Shown piece after piece: positions 17,039-27,045 of a DNA stretch of 64,000 bases. The stretch is from DASQZK01 sp963732905. GTDB taxonomy: Bacteria; Bacteroidota; Bacteroidia; Bacteroidales; GCA-2748055. Both the position numbers and the translations under genes were made by a program. A model generated the notes under the pieces. It did not search any database and was not told the origin of the DNA. It saw nothing but the letters and a program-made list of their open reading frames with translations. The stretch is taken from positions 732,698 through 796,697 of the forward strand of contig CAVTBM010000004.1 in NCBI GenBank assembly GCA_963732905.1. The letters run 5' to 3'. Every line of letters starts with the position of its first letter. Position 1 is the stretch's first letter.

Positions 17039-18778
17039 TCACTCTTTAAACTCTTCAACCAGATCTTTAAGTTTTAGTCCGAGTTCATGCAGGCTTTTCG
17101 CGGATTTTTCCGACTGCACCATGCTTACAGCTGTTTCTGTTCCAGCCTGGTTTATATTTTGCATTGCCACACCTATCTGATCCATTCCGACCACCTGTTG
17201 CTGGCTGGATGCAACTATTTGTGTCGCTGCCTGAACTGCTTCATTGCTGCTTTCGGTAAGAATACGGATGGACTCACCTGCCTGCACCGATTGTTTGACA
17301 CCGGCATCAACTGCCTTGCTGCCCTGTTCAGTTGCCATTACCGCGGCGCTGGTTGCTTTTTGAACATCAAACAGGATATTTCTTACCTGTAGAGTTGACT
17401 GTTTTGACTGGCCTGCAAGGTTTTTGATCTCATGTGCCACAACGGCAAATCCTCTGCCATGTTCACCAGCTTTTGCAGCTTCGATAGCCGCATTTACCGC
17501 GAGTAAATTTGACTGGTCAGCAATTTCCGTTACGGATGCAATAATGCCCCCTATAGATTGACTCTGTTCACTCAGACGAATGACTGTCTGGCCGATTAAA
17601 TCCATTTGCTCCCGGATGCTGTTCATGCCAGACAAGACCTCTTCCACGGCTTTCTGTCCGTTCTGCGATACCTGAGCCATCTGTTGCGCATTATTGGCTA
17701 CATTTTTTGCTTTTTCTGCATTTAGTTTTACGGCCTGTTGCACCTCCTCCACTGTTGAGGTAGTTTCGCTGATGGCAGTAGCAGTTTCAGCCGTTCCAGA
17801 AGCTACCTGTGTTGTGGCAGCCAGTATCTGGGATGAGAAAGCAGCGAGGACGCTAACTGTGTCCTTTACCTCCTTAAGTACTTTTGTCAAATCGCTTGTA
17901 CGTTTCTTGACCATGTCTTCCAGATGGTCGCGATATTTTTTTAATTCCTCTTCAGCCAGCTTGCGCTCAGTGACATCTATTGAAATGCCTATGACACCAA
18001 TTACCTCGCCTGTTTCGTCCAGATATGGGATCTTGGATGTACTTACCCACCGGATACCATCCCTGGTCTCCCAGGATTCGTCAATACTTATCTTCGGCTG
18101 GCGACTATGAATAACCTGCAAATCATCTTCCCAATAAGCCTGTGCCTGTTCCTTGGGGTACAGTTCATTAAGGTTAATCCCTTCTAATTGCTTTTTAGAC
18201 ATATTGTGTGCTTCGCATATATATTTATTTACCCGTATATACCTGTTTTTTGTATCCTTGTAAAAAACCAAACCGGGAATACTGTCAATAATGATTTCCA
18301 GCTCGTTTGATAACAGCTGGAACTTTTCAGATTTCTTACGGGATTCTATTTCCGCCAGTTTTTGTTCGTTAATGTCCTGGAACATTCCTCCAATTTTTAC
18401 AATCTCACCATTTTCCCTGTATGCTTCTCCGACAGCTCTAATCCATAACCTGTTTTTCTTTGCTGTAATGAGCTCAAGCTGTTCATCGAATGGTTGACCC
18501 TGCTTTATCGCATTGTCAATACATTTTGAGATGACCGGGATGGCTTCCGGAGCATAGAAATTTATTGCGGTTTCCAGGTTTGGAACAAAACCAGGCTCAA
18601 CTTCGTGTATTTTATATGTTACCTCTGACCAGTATAAGCTGTCGGCTTTAAGATCAATCTCCCAACCACCCGCCCTTGCGAGTCTGCTTGTCTCATCAAG
18701 TAATTTCTTATTTCTTAGCAGCGCCTGTTCGGTTTCCTTGTTTTTGGTTCCTTTAAGATTGAAAATATTTTTCATCAT
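17039..18778 (-). CDS. soluble PAS-PAS methyl-accepting chemotaxis protein
   Basis: About 579 residues from the Met pair at 18778/18775 (MMKNIFNLKGT). No membrane segment. Two PAS domains: about 20-145 (ARAGGWEIDL...GGMFQDINEQKLAE) and about 160-290 (IPGLVFYKDTKNRYIRVN...GISIDVTERKLAEEEL), then the MCP signalling coiled coil with tip IADQSNLLAVNAAIEAAKAGEHGRGFAVVAHEI. Its final about 240 residues closely match the membrane MCP next door, so one was probably derived by domain swapping onto a copied signalling module. A cytoplasmic receptor of this kind would sense an internal cue such as redox state or a bound ligand (inference). Confidence 0.9.
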   Translation of the reverse strand: MMKNIFNLKGTKNKETEQALLRNKKLLDETSRLARAGGWEIDLKADSLYWSEVTYKIHEVEPGFVPNLETAINFYAPEAIPVISKCIDNAIKQGQPFDEQLELITAKKNRLWIRAVGEAYRENGEIVKIGGMFQDINEQKLAEIESRKKSEKFQLLSNELEIIIDSIPGLVFYKDTKNRYIRVNKYICEAHNMSKKQLEGINLNELYPKEQAQAYWEDDLQVIHSRQPKISIDESWETRDGIRWVSTSKIPYLDETGEVIGVIGISIDVTERKLAEEELKKYRDHLEDMVKKRTSDLTKVLKEVKDTVSVLAAFSSQILAATTQVASGTAETATAISETTSTVEEVQQAVKLNAEKAKNVANNAQQMAQVSQNGQKAVEEVLSGMNSIREQMDLIGQTVIRLSEQSQSIGGIIASVTEIADQSNLLAVNAAIEAAKAGEHGRGFAVVAHEIKNLAGQSKQSTLQVRNILFDVQKATSAAVMATEQGSKAVDAGVKQSVQAGESIRILTESSNEAVQAATQIVASSQQQVVGMDQIGVAMQNINQAGTETAVSMVQSEKSAKSLHELGLKLKDLVEEFKE

Positions 18779-18865
18779 GATATTGAAGTTTTTATTGATA
18801 TAATATAACTCGCCCCGACTTGCAGGTCCCCGGCTCATCTGATTCCTGTTTGAAAAATTAGTGTC

Positions 18866-19387
18866 TTATATGACATGCTCTTTGACAATGATTTTTTTAT
18901 CGTTTAATATATTTTCTGCTTCAAGCACAACAATATGCTCATTTGTAACCCCTTTCAGATACTTTTCCCCGATACCTGTAACAGTTGGTGGAACTACCTG
19001 GATATCTCCGGGTTTTATCGACTGAGTACCATGAACCTCATCGGCCAGAATACCAAATTCCATTTGCCCGTTGCTAAGGATTATCACCTTGTTCAGTTCA
19101 CCTAATCCTTTTTCCGGCAGATTAAAAAGTTTCTTAAGATTTACAACCGGAAGTATCTGTCCCCGAACGCTGATGATCCCTAAAATATATGAGGGTACGC
19201 CGGGCAATTGGGTATAATCCCACAGCGGGCAGACCTCCCTCACAAATGCCGTCTCGATACCATATGTTTCTGTCACAAGAGTGAATGCAATAACATCTAC
19301 CATTGCAGAAGTTACTTTTTTATCTTCAGGCTCCTGTGCCATAATTATGGCACGTTCTTTAAGTTTTGCACGTATTTCGTTTTTCAT
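18866..19387 (-). CDS. cheW: chemotaxis coupling protein CheW
   Basis: 173 residues; a CheW domain from about 30 to 165 with the hallmark IETAFVREVCPL, LPGVPSYILGIISVRGQILPVVNL and LILADEV-type strands (here FGILADEVHG). It couples chemoreceptors to CheA. The start codon overlaps the cheR stop (ATGA, 19384-19387), so translation is coupled. One of two CheW paralogues in the cluster; this one has an unusual charged N-terminal extension of about 25 residues. Confidence 0.92.
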   Translation of the reverse strand: MKNEIRAKLKERAIIMAQEPEDKKVTSAMVDVIAFTLVTETYGIETAFVREVCPLWDYTQLPGVPSYILGIISVRGQILPVVNLKKLFNLPEKGLGELNKVIILSNGQMEFGILADEVHGTQSIKPGDIQVVPPTVTGIGEKYLKGVTNEHIVVLEAENILNDKKIIVKEHVI

Positions 19388-20835
19388 TTTGTACGTATAG
19401 TTTCCATATTGGCAAGTATGATTTCTCTGATGTATTTTACAGATAACCCCTCAGATTCAGGAAGAATGTCATCATTTGTGAACTTTTCCAATAAGTCAAG
19501 CACATTATTAAAATGGCGTTTTGCATTTTTTGAATTTCCCTGCTGGTTAAACAGGTTCGCAAGTGTAAAATGCCCCATTGTATAATCGGGATCGATATAG
19601 ATTGCCTTTTTAAGAGAATCTATTGCCTCTGGAATTCTATTCATCTCCTGAAGTATTGATGCTCTGAGAAAATAGAAACCTGATGCGAGTTTTTCAGATG
19701 CTATTTCTTCATTGCAAAGAGTAAGAGCTTCAGAGAGATAACCCTGATTAGCCAGAAGGCGAATAGCGAATAGCCTGGTAGCAGATGATTCTGCAGGCGA
19801 AGGAAGAGGTTCTTCCTTCGCCGGGGCTATGTAAGAAGAAGGCTGATCAGGTGAAGGAGTGATGGGGAAACTCAGAGATTGGGAGACTGAATGAAGGAGT
19901 GGGATTGGGAAAACCGGTTGAATTGTTGAACTGTTTAAATGTTGCTCTTCCTTATCGGGCAAAGTTTCTGACTGGAAGACAGGTGCATCTCCGTTTTTAC
20001 CCTTGTTGTATAAAACAGCACCGGGGAAATTAACAGTTGTATACCGGGGAAATACCTGTGAAGAGAGTTCACTGGATGAGACAACAAACCACCCGTCTTC
20101 AGTGAGTGAATTGAAAATGTTTTCAGAGATTTTATGAACCCATTCCGGTGTAAAATACATCAGAACATTCCTGCAAAATATGACATCAAACTTATGTCCG
20201 ACCGTGGAGAAAATTTCATCACCGGCAATACTTTGACAGGAAAAAGTAACCATTTTCTTTATCTCAGGAATGATCTCATATTTTCGATCCTCCAGATCAT
20301 GAAAATACTTGCTTCTAATCCATTCCGGAGTGTTGCGAAACGACCACGTTCTATATATACCCGATCTGGCTTTATCAATTGCCCTGGGATTAATATCTGA
20401 AGCCAGAATACTTATATTCCAATCTTTAATATCGGGAACTGTATTTTGAAGGGCTATTGCAAGGGAATATGGTTCTTCTCCTGTTGAACAACCAATGCTC
20501 CATATCCTTATACTCTTATCTCTTTTCTTTTTTAACTTGATTAATCCTGGTATAATAAAGTCTGTAAGCGCTGAAAAGACATGAGGTTCACGCCAAAAAT
20601 ATGTTTCTGAGATTGTAAGATGAGATGCCAGTATTTTTATTTGTTCCTGATCGAGGTTATGTGACAAGAACCAATGAATGAACCCATCCATTTCCCGGAA
20701 CCCAAACTCATGTGCTGCCAATGAAAGGTTACGACCAAGCATCGCCCATCTTTCAATTGGAAAGTGCAATCCCATCCTGGATGCAATTACATCGCAGACC
20801 TGCGATAGTTCATTATCTGAAATGTTGTAATTCAT
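19384..20835 (-). CDS. cheR: CheR methyltransferase with C-terminal TPR repeats
   Basis: 483 residues. N-terminal CheR helical domain (about 1-75), SAM-binding methyltransferase domain (about 76-275) with IWSIGCSTGEEPYSLAI binding SAM, ASDINPRAIDKA and FDVIFCRNVLMYF, all CheR hallmarks. A low-complexity Pro/Ser linker (about 285-345) joins to two or three tetratricopeptide repeats (about 350-465, ending DPDYTMGHFTLANLFNQQG). CheR-TPR fusions are frequent in alternative chemosensory systems, where the TPR part modulates interaction with receptors. It methylates receptor glutamates, opposing CheB. Start overlaps the preceding cheW stop by one base. Confidence 0.92.
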   Translation of the reverse strand: MNYNISDNELSQVCDVIASRMGLHFPIERWAMLGRNLSLAAHEFGFREMDGFIHWFLSHNLDQEQIKILASHLTISETYFWREPHVFSALTDFIIPGLIKLKKKRDKSIRIWSIGCSTGEEPYSLAIALQNTVPDIKDWNISILASDINPRAIDKARSGIYRTWSFRNTPEWIRSKYFHDLEDRKYEIIPEIKKMVTFSCQSIAGDEIFSTVGHKFDVIFCRNVLMYFTPEWVHKISENIFNSLTEDGWFVVSSSELSSQVFPRYTTVNFPGAVLYNKGKNGDAPVFQSETLPDKEEQHLNSSTIQPVFPIPLLHSVSQSLSFPITPSPDQPSSYIAPAKEEPLPSPAESSATRLFAIRLLANQGYLSEALTLCNEEIASEKLASGFYFLRASILQEMNRIPEAIDSLKKAIYIDPDYTMGHFTLANLFNQQGNSKNAKRHFNNVLDLLEKFTNDDILPESEGLSVKYIREIILANMETIRTK

Positions 20836-21308
20836 TAATTCTTTGTTCTCATAGCCTGCTCCAATACTGTTTCTTCATCAAGACTTAAAAACTGTTCAAG
20901 ATCGTAGATGAGGATCAGTTCATTGTCAACTTTGGCAACTCCTTTGATATATCCTGCAAATGGCAATGTTTTTCCGGAATCTGAAAATTGCCTGGGTGAA
21001 AGATCTTTAATGTCTGCAACCGTATCAACAAACATGGCAATCTTCCTTTTCCCTGTGTCAGCAATGATCATCCGGTCGTCGGGATCAGTTTCACGTTCAG
21101 ACAGACCGAAACGTTTCCGGATATCAACAACCGGGATAATCTGCCCCTGGACATTAATAATCCCGGAAATTATTTCAGGGGATTTTGGTAAACGTCGTGT
21201 TTCCATTGCATGTATAACCCTCACTACTGCAGGCAACGGGAGGGCATAAGTCAATTCATCCAATGTAAAAATCAAAATCTCATTTATCATTGATTGATTT
21301 GGATCCAT
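20835..21308 (-). CDS. cheW: chemotaxis coupling protein CheW (second copy)
   Basis: 157 residues, a single CheW domain: FTLDELTYALPLPAVVRVI, LPKSPEIISGIINVQGQIIPVVDIRKRF and MFVDTVADIKDL motifs. Sequence clearly different from the cheW at 18866, so the two probably serve different receptor-kinase contacts. The stop overlaps the cheR start (TAATG), and the gene is 4 bases downstream of the CheY-like gene; all are co-transcribed. Confidence 0.92.
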   Translation of the reverse strand: MDPNQSMINEILIFTLDELTYALPLPAVVRVIHAMETRRLPKSPEIISGIINVQGQIIPVVDIRKRFGLSERETDPDDRMIIADTGKRKIAMFVDTVADIKDLSPRQFSDSGKTLPFAGYIKGVAKVDNELILIYDLEQFLSLDEETVLEQAMRTKN

Positions 21309-21312
21309 TGTT

Positions 21313-21687
21313 TCATTCTCCTTTCCTATTATTTGCGAGTGTAGTAATGAGATCGGTTATCTGCTTAATATCCAGGTTTTTATCAAAGAAATAATCAGCT
21401 CCTTCCATAGCACTCCTATCCCTGTACTGTTTGTAAGGATAGCTTGTGAGCATACAAATTCTAATCTTTGTCCCATTCTCCCTGATCTTTCTGAGAACTT
21501 CAATACCGTTCATTTCGGGCATTCTGATATCAAGAATTGCCAGGTCAGGTTTTTTTTCGTCAATAAGTTGCAGTATTTCAAGTCCGTTGTCAGCCTCACC
21601 TGCTATTTCGACATTATCAATACTTTTTAAAAGATTAACTATTCTTTCTCTGAACAGCAATGAATCATCTGCGATTACAATTTTCAT
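21313..21687 (-). CDS. single-domain response regulator (CheY-like)
   Basis: 124 residues from the Met at 21687 (MKIVIADDS); an in-frame Met at 21744 would add 19 polar residues. A complete receiver and nothing else: acidic pair in IADDS, phospho-acceptor Asp in LAILDIRMPEMNG, Thr in MLTSYP, Lys in FFDKNLD. It is the best candidate for the diffusible output of the chemosensory cluster, though a NarL-type receiver match is as close as CheY. No motor target is encoded nearby. Confidence 0.88.
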   Translation of the reverse strand: MKIVIADDSLLFRERIVNLLKSIDNVEIAGEADNGLEILQLIDEKKPDLAILDIRMPEMNGIEVLRKIRENGTKIRICMLTSYPYKQYRDRSAMEGADYFFDKNLDIKQITDLITTLANNRKGE

Positions 21688-21820
21688 ATTGGATTTTTGT
21701 GTTTTCAAATGACATTCATTATTTTCCGTTTTTACTTGTTCCATTCTTTTAACCCTCCCCCCAAAACCCCCGGAGGGTAGTCATAAAATTCCTCTTGCTA
21801 CATGCCGTCAACCTTGCATC

Positions 21821-24346
21821 TCAATTTGATATCAGGTATTTGCTGATCATATTTATCAGTTCCTCTTTTCTGAATGGTTTTGATAAGAAATCATTACAAC
21901 CGGCTTCGAAACACATCTTCTTATCATTAATATCGGCAAATGCCGTTGTGGCAATTATCGGGAGACTATTTCTAAAAGATTTAATCTGGCGGGTAGCAGT
22001 AAGCCCGTCCATTAATGGCATTTTTATATCCATTAAAACCAGGGAGATAGCGTTTTCATTTTTGCATGCATCAACTGCTTTGAACCCATTTTCAGCAAGC
22101 AGGATATTTACTCCTGATGATTTCAGAATTAGTTTAATTAAGGTTGAATTGCTTTCTTCATCTTCAGCCAGCAAAATAGTTTCTTTGCTCCAATCCATTT
22201 CAGCGGATTTTTCGCGTTCGATATCCTTTTCATCTTCCGCAGGATTGTCAGCAAGAACAAGTGGGATGGTTAAAGTGAAGGTGCTTCCGTTTCCTAATGA
22301 AGAATCAACTTCAAGAGTACCTCCCAGCAATTCTGTAAATGATTTTGCAAGAGATAATCCAAGTCCGTTACCTCCGTAATTCCGGGTGCTGGATATTTCC
22401 ACCTGCCGGAACCGTTCAAAAATGATTTTTTGAAAAGCAGGGTCAATTCCGATACCGGAATCTGCTATTTCTAAAATCAGATCATTATTCTTAACAGATA
22501 TATTTATTTCAATACCACCTGTATCCGTAAACTTTATTGCATTTTCAATAATGTTATTCAATGCATTACGGAGTTTAGCGGGATCGATTGAAATATGAAC
22601 AAGATTGGGGGGAAGGTTATTATTAAAGATTAGCGTAAGGTTTTTCCGATCGGCTAAAGGCTGAAAAAGCACATGTGTTTCACGAATCAGTTCCTGTAAA
22701 TTAAAAATAACAGGATGTGCTTTATCGACTCCGGATTCAATTTTTGAAATATCAATAATATCTGTTACAGTTTGTAAAAGTTGATTTGAACATTTATCAA
22801 TTGTATCAATAAATTCTTCTCTAACTTTTTCATCCAGTTCCGGATTTTTTAACAACGCTGAGAATCCAAGAATTCCATTAAGCGGAGTACGGATTTCATG
22901 CGACATGTTTGCCAGAAAAGCTGATTTCAGTTTATCGCTTTCCTCCGCTTTTTCTTTAGACTCAATCAGTTCCTTTTCTACAAGTTTACGAGCTGTAATA
23001 TCTCTGATGATTCCTGTAAAAAACCGGTCTGTTGCAGTACTCCATTGTGCCAGAGATAATTCGATAGGAAATACTTCTCCGTTTTTTCGTTTCCCGTTCA
23101 ATTCCACTGTCTTGCCCAGTACATGAGGTTCGCCGCCTCGCTGAAGCCTGTTAAATCCGGCGGAGTGTTTCTCAACAAAATAATCGGGCATTAAAATAGT
23201 TACCTGTTGTCCGATAATTTCCTTTTCATCGTAACCAAAAGTCTTTTTTGCACCCTTGTTCCATCCAACGATGATACCCACTTCATCAATTGTTATAATT
23301 GAATCGACGGCAGAATCGGATACAGATCTGAAACGTTGCTCGCTTTGCTGAGTTTGTTCCCTTGCCTGAACGAGCATGCTGATATCCTGCATAACTACAC
23401 GAGCTGAGAAAATACCACCATTCCCATCTTTTACTGCAACAGCATTTAAAAGAACAGGGATTTTACCTCCCAGCGCGGACATAAGTTCAAGTTCGAAATT
23501 CTTGACTTCACCTGTTTTAACAAGTGTTTCCCAAAGCTTATTTAACTCTTCAAGGCTGTCGGGATGATATATTGAAAAAACGTTTTCTCCAATAATATCA
23601 GACCTCTTGTATCCGGTCAGATTTATTAAGGTATCATTACATTCAATAATGTTTTTAGATGAAGTTTCAACAGAATAGAACATCGAAGGAGAATTATTGT
23701 ACAGATCCAGATACTTATTCATTGTCTCATTTAACGCGGCAGTTCTCATTTCGACTTTATCCTCAAGAGTGTAATTCAGTTGTTTCAATTCTTCCTGTGT
23801 CCTGAGCAATTGTCTGTTTTGCATTACTGCAGATTCATAGGTTGAAAGGAGCAGCGTAAGCATTTGCATCTGATTTGCTGAAATGAGACGTTTTTTACCG
23901 GCAAAGAATATTTCAACCATAATCCGGATATTCTCATTTTTCTGAATTTTAGGCTGGGAAATTGTCTGCAGGATCTGAGAGATCAGATAATCCTCCTGGT
24001 ATGGTTTTGTAAAGAAGTTGTCAGCACCACACGTCAATCCGTTAAGCACATCCTCAGGATCGGTCAGAGTCGTCAAAAGGATAACCGGAATATCCATCAG
24101 TCTTTCGTCTGCTTTTATACTGGCACATAGCTCATAACCATTCATTTCAGGCATGATAATGTCGCTGATTACCAGATCTGGAATGAAATTTTCGATTATA
24201 GCCAAAGCTTGTTTACCGTTTTTAGCATGAGTGACATTGAAATCGTTCTCTCTAAGAAATCGTTTCAACAGTTCAGCCTGAGTGGCACTGTCTTCAACTA
24301 TAAGGATCTCAGCTTTTTTCTTCTTACTAAATTCAGTGGTTTTCAT
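21821..24346 (-). CDS. hybrid sensor histidine kinase (REC-PAS-PAS-HisKA-HATPase-REC)
   Basis: 841 residues from the Met at 24346 (MKTTEFSKKKK). Order: N-terminal receiver (ILIVEDSATQ, LVISDIIMPEMNG, FFTKPYQ), coiled-coil linker, PAS 1 (about 215-335), PAS 2 (about 345-465, with the DSIITIDEVGIIVGWNKGAKKTFGYDEKEI start), HisKA with phospho-His in FLANMSHEIRTPLNGI, HATPase_c (NNIIENAIKFT, IADSGIGID, GNGLGLSLA), and a C-terminal receiver (ILLAEDEESN, LVLMDIKMPLMDG, FLSKPFR). No membrane span. Its N-terminal receiver plus coiled coil resembles that of the kinase at 10124, suggesting a shared origin. A multi-step phosphorelay hub for this cluster. Confidence 0.92.
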   Translation of the reverse strand: MKTTEFSKKKKAEILIVEDSATQAELLKRFLRENDFNVTHAKNGKQALAIIENFIPDLVISDIIMPEMNGYELCASIKADERLMDIPVILLTTLTDPEDVLNGLTCGADNFFTKPYQEDYLISQILQTISQPKIQKNENIRIMVEIFFAGKKRLISANQMQMLTLLLSTYESAVMQNRQLLRTQEELKQLNYTLEDKVEMRTAALNETMNKYLDLYNNSPSMFYSVETSSKNIIECNDTLINLTGYKRSDIIGENVFSIYHPDSLEELNKLWETLVKTGEVKNFELELMSALGGKIPVLLNAVAVKDGNGGIFSARVVMQDISMLVQAREQTQQSEQRFRSVSDSAVDSIITIDEVGIIVGWNKGAKKTFGYDEKEIIGQQVTILMPDYFVEKHSAGFNRLQRGGEPHVLGKTVELNGKRKNGEVFPIELSLAQWSTATDRFFTGIIRDITARKLVEKELIESKEKAEESDKLKSAFLANMSHEIRTPLNGILGFSALLKNPELDEKVREEFIDTIDKCSNQLLQTVTDIIDISKIESGVDKAHPVIFNLQELIRETHVLFQPLADRKNLTLIFNNNLPPNLVHISIDPAKLRNALNNIIENAIKFTDTGGIEINISVKNNDLILEIADSGIGIDPAFQKIIFERFRQVEISSTRNYGGNGLGLSLAKSFTELLGGTLEVDSSLGNGSTFTLTIPLVLADNPAEDEKDIEREKSAEMDWSKETILLAEDEESNSTLIKLILKSSGVNILLAENGFKAVDACKNENAISLVLMDIKMPLMDGLTATRQIKSFRNSLPIIATTAFADINDKKMCFEAGCNDFLSKPFRKEELINMISKYLISN

Positions 24347-24616
24347 GCGAAAGGCTTGATATTTGTATGCAAATACCAAAGTTATCCACTTGATGTCATA
24401 GAGGTTGTAGGGGATTACAATCAGAAGATGTAAAGGATCGTTGATTTTAACGTAGTGGAAGGACTACAAAGGACGTACTGGTTTGATAGATCTGTAACTT
24501 AGTATTCATTACGGATTATATTCGCCCCAATGGGGAATACATACAGGCTCATGAATGGGATAAATTCCCTTAGGTCAGATAAATAAAAGATATCCCTTAC
24601 CTGCACGACAATAACA

Positions 24617-25246
24617 TTACTCTATAAGGTTATTCTGATAAGCGTACAGTGCAAGTTCAGCATTGCTTTTCATCTCCATTTTCTCAAGCAACCGGGTACG
24701 ATAAGTACTGATGGTATTTTCGCTCAGGAAAAGTTTTTTCCCTATTTCAATAATTGATGTGCCTTTTGCAAGCAGGCACATAACCTGAAATTCTCTTTCT
24801 GATAATCTGGAATGCGGGGCGATACCATCCTCTTTGTTTAAGCCGGAAACAAGTTTCCCGACTATATCTGACGATATGTATTTTTCACCGGCAGAAATCT
24901 TTTTAATTGCCAATGCAAGTTCTTCACGGGCACTGTCTTTTGACAGATATCCTGAGGCACCAAGCTTAAGTGCGCGAACTGCAAATTGTTTGGTTGGATA
25001 GAAGCTGAGAATCAGAATATTAACTTTCTTCTGACGGGCTTTCAAAGTCTCAAGAATATCTAACCCGCTGAGTCCGGGCATGGAAATATCAAGGATCACA
25101 AAATCATAATTTCCTGTTGTGATTTTTTCAAGCGCTTGATTTCCATCAGACGCTTGCTCGACAATCTCTGCCAGACCAAGTTTTTTCAGAATCTGCACTA
25201 ATCCATCGCGAACCACTGAATGATCATCAGCTACTAAAATTTTCAT
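24617..25246 (-). CDS. NarL/FixJ family response regulator
   Basis: 209 residues. Receiver (about 1-120) with VADDHSVVRDGL, Asp in FVILDISMPGLSGLDI and Lys in GYLSKDSA; LuxR-type helix-turn-helix (about 140-205) with LSEREFQVMCLLAKGTSIIEIGKKLFLSENTISTYRTRLLEKM. It binds DNA when phosphorylated. The partner kinase is almost certainly the HisKA_3 kinase directly upstream (11-base gap, same strand), the standard NarL pairing. Its targets are unknown but may include this cluster. Confidence 0.93.
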   Translation of the reverse strand: MKILVADDHSVVRDGLVQILKKLGLAEIVEQASDGNQALEKITTGNYDFVILDISMPGLSGLDILETLKARQKKVNILILSFYPTKQFAVRALKLGASGYLSKDSAREELALAIKKISAGEKYISSDIVGKLVSGLNKEDGIAPHSRLSEREFQVMCLLAKGTSIIEIGKKLFLSENTISTYRTRLLEKMEMKSNAELALYAYQNNLIE

Positions 25247-25257
25247 TCATTGTATAA

Positions 25258-27045
25258 TTATTTTATAGATAATCTGACTTTAACTTCAGTCCCCTTTTTG
25301 TCCGGATTAGTAATCTCTAAAACACCACCAAATTGCCTTATCCTTTCAAACATTCCCAATATACCCAAAGATTTGATGGAATGTATTTTATCGGGTGTGA
25401 TCCCAATTCCGTCATCTTTTATAACAAGCAATATGTCTTCCCCCAAAATGCATAGTTTTATCCAAACGTTTCCGGCATCTGCATGACGGATGACATTTGT
25501 AAGAGATTCCTGCAGGATTCTGTACAAAACAAGATTCTTATTAATATTATCTGTTTGTACTTCATCTAATGCCAGATGCAACCGCAGCCCGGTTCTTTCC
25601 ATGAAATCCTCACAATACCATTCCAATGCTGCTGCCAGGCCGAGTTCGTCCAAAGCGGGAGGGCGTAATTCGGAAGAAATTCGTTGAACATTTTTTATGA
25701 GCTGTGATATCATTTCCATCATTCCTGCCAGCTTTTTATTTTCCTTAGAATCATATTCAGTCTGGTCAACTAAGGTACCTAAATCAAATTTTAATGATGT
25801 TAAGGATTGACCGAGCTGATCGTGAATAATTCTTGAAATATTCGCCTGTTCAGTTTCACGGATATTTTCAAGACGCTGATTCAGACTTATCATCAATTCA
25901 TTCATCTGCTTTAGAGCAGCTTCGTTCTTTTTGAATTCAGTTATGTCTCTGTTTACACCCCGGTAACCTTTGAGATTTCCCTCATTATCAAGTACAGGAA
26001 CACCATTGGTTATTAGATATATCCTTTCGCCATTTTTACCAATATTCCAGTTTTCCAAATCTTTAATAGGAGCCTTTTGCGCTGCCAGCTTTGATAATAT
26101 CTCTCCAACTCGTTTTGCCTCATCAGGGGCCATAAAATCAAAAGGAGTTTTTCCTACGATATTTTCATACTCTGAACCAATAAGATCTGACCCTTTACGT
26201 GAGCTATACGTATAGATACTATTCTCATCCATCTCCCACACCCAATCGCCCATACTGAATATTATATCCCTCAGACGCGCTTCATTTTTCCTTAATGTTT
26301 TTTCTGCCATTTTGTGATCGGTGACATCCAGAATTGTACCCTCAATAATTCCTGTATCGCGATACAGCCTTAATGAAGTCATGCAATTCAATACTTTCCC
26401 TTCCCTGGTGAGCAACTCACATTCCAAATCTAAAACCTGTCCATCTGTTTTGAGCTGTTGTTCCATTTTCTCCCACTCGTGTTTTTTTACCCATATGTCC
26501 TTAAAGGGTTTGCCTTTTACCTCCTCCAATGTGTAGCCAAGCATCTTAAGGTACTTTTCATTAAATTCAAGGATCTCCGAACCATGGAGCCGTGTTCTGA
26601 ACATGCCTACTTCAAAATTATTAAAGAGAAGGGCATGCCGTGTTTTTTTTGTTTCTTCGAGTATTCTCTCTCCTGATAATAAACCGAAAAAGAAAAAGGC
26701 CGCTAAAACAAACTGTCCGCTTATCCAGGTCACAGAAATAGCTATTTCATAATTTGAAGGCATTTCACCCCATAGCCTGGTGAAGGAGAATATAGAATGG
26801 AATAACTCTTCGATACCTATCAGGAAAAGCCCGACAGAAATAATCAGATATAGCCTGCTCCCTGAAGTAAAAAAGTACAACAAGACCATTGTTCCAGCTA
26901 TTATTGACAGCAGGAATGATGCAAATTCAAACATGGCATGCACATCACTGCTGCTGATCCATCCATACTTATCAAACAAAGGATAAAACAATAATGGCAG
27001 GAGAAACAGGGCAGAAAAAGTCAGATATCTGATTCTCTTTTTCAT
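25258..27045 (-). CDS. membrane PAS sensor histidine kinase (HisKA_3 type)
   Basis: 595 residues. About four membrane segments in the first 135 residues, resembling a MASE-type integral-membrane sensor, then two PAS domains (about 145-260 and 262-385), and a HisKA_3 dimerisation domain with the phospho-His in NISRIIHDQLGQSLTSLKFDLG, followed by HATPase_c (ESLTNVIRHADAGNVWI, IKDDGIGI, GMFERIRQFGG). This class pairs with NarL-type regulators, here the next gene. First gene of the leftward cluster, so its upstream gap (27046-27402) should hold the main promoter. Confidence 0.92.
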   Translation of the reverse strand: MKKRIRYLTFSALFLLPLLFYPLFDKYGWISSSDVHAMFEFASFLLSIIAGTMVLLYFFTSGSRLYLIISVGLFLIGIEELFHSIFSFTRLWGEMPSNYEIAISVTWISGQFVLAAFFFFGLLSGERILEETKKTRHALLFNNFEVGMFRTRLHGSEILEFNEKYLKMLGYTLEEVKGKPFKDIWVKKHEWEKMEQQLKTDGQVLDLECELLTREGKVLNCMTSLRLYRDTGIIEGTILDVTDHKMAEKTLRKNEARLRDIIFSMGDWVWEMDENSIYTYSSRKGSDLIGSEYENIVGKTPFDFMAPDEAKRVGEILSKLAAQKAPIKDLENWNIGKNGERIYLITNGVPVLDNEGNLKGYRGVNRDITEFKKNEAALKQMNELMISLNQRLENIRETEQANISRIIHDQLGQSLTSLKFDLGTLVDQTEYDSKENKKLAGMMEMISQLIKNVQRISSELRPPALDELGLAAALEWYCEDFMERTGLRLHLALDEVQTDNINKNLVLYRILQESLTNVIRHADAGNVWIKLCILGEDILLVIKDDGIGITPDKIHSIKSLGILGMFERIRQFGGVLEITNPDKKGTEVKVRLSIK

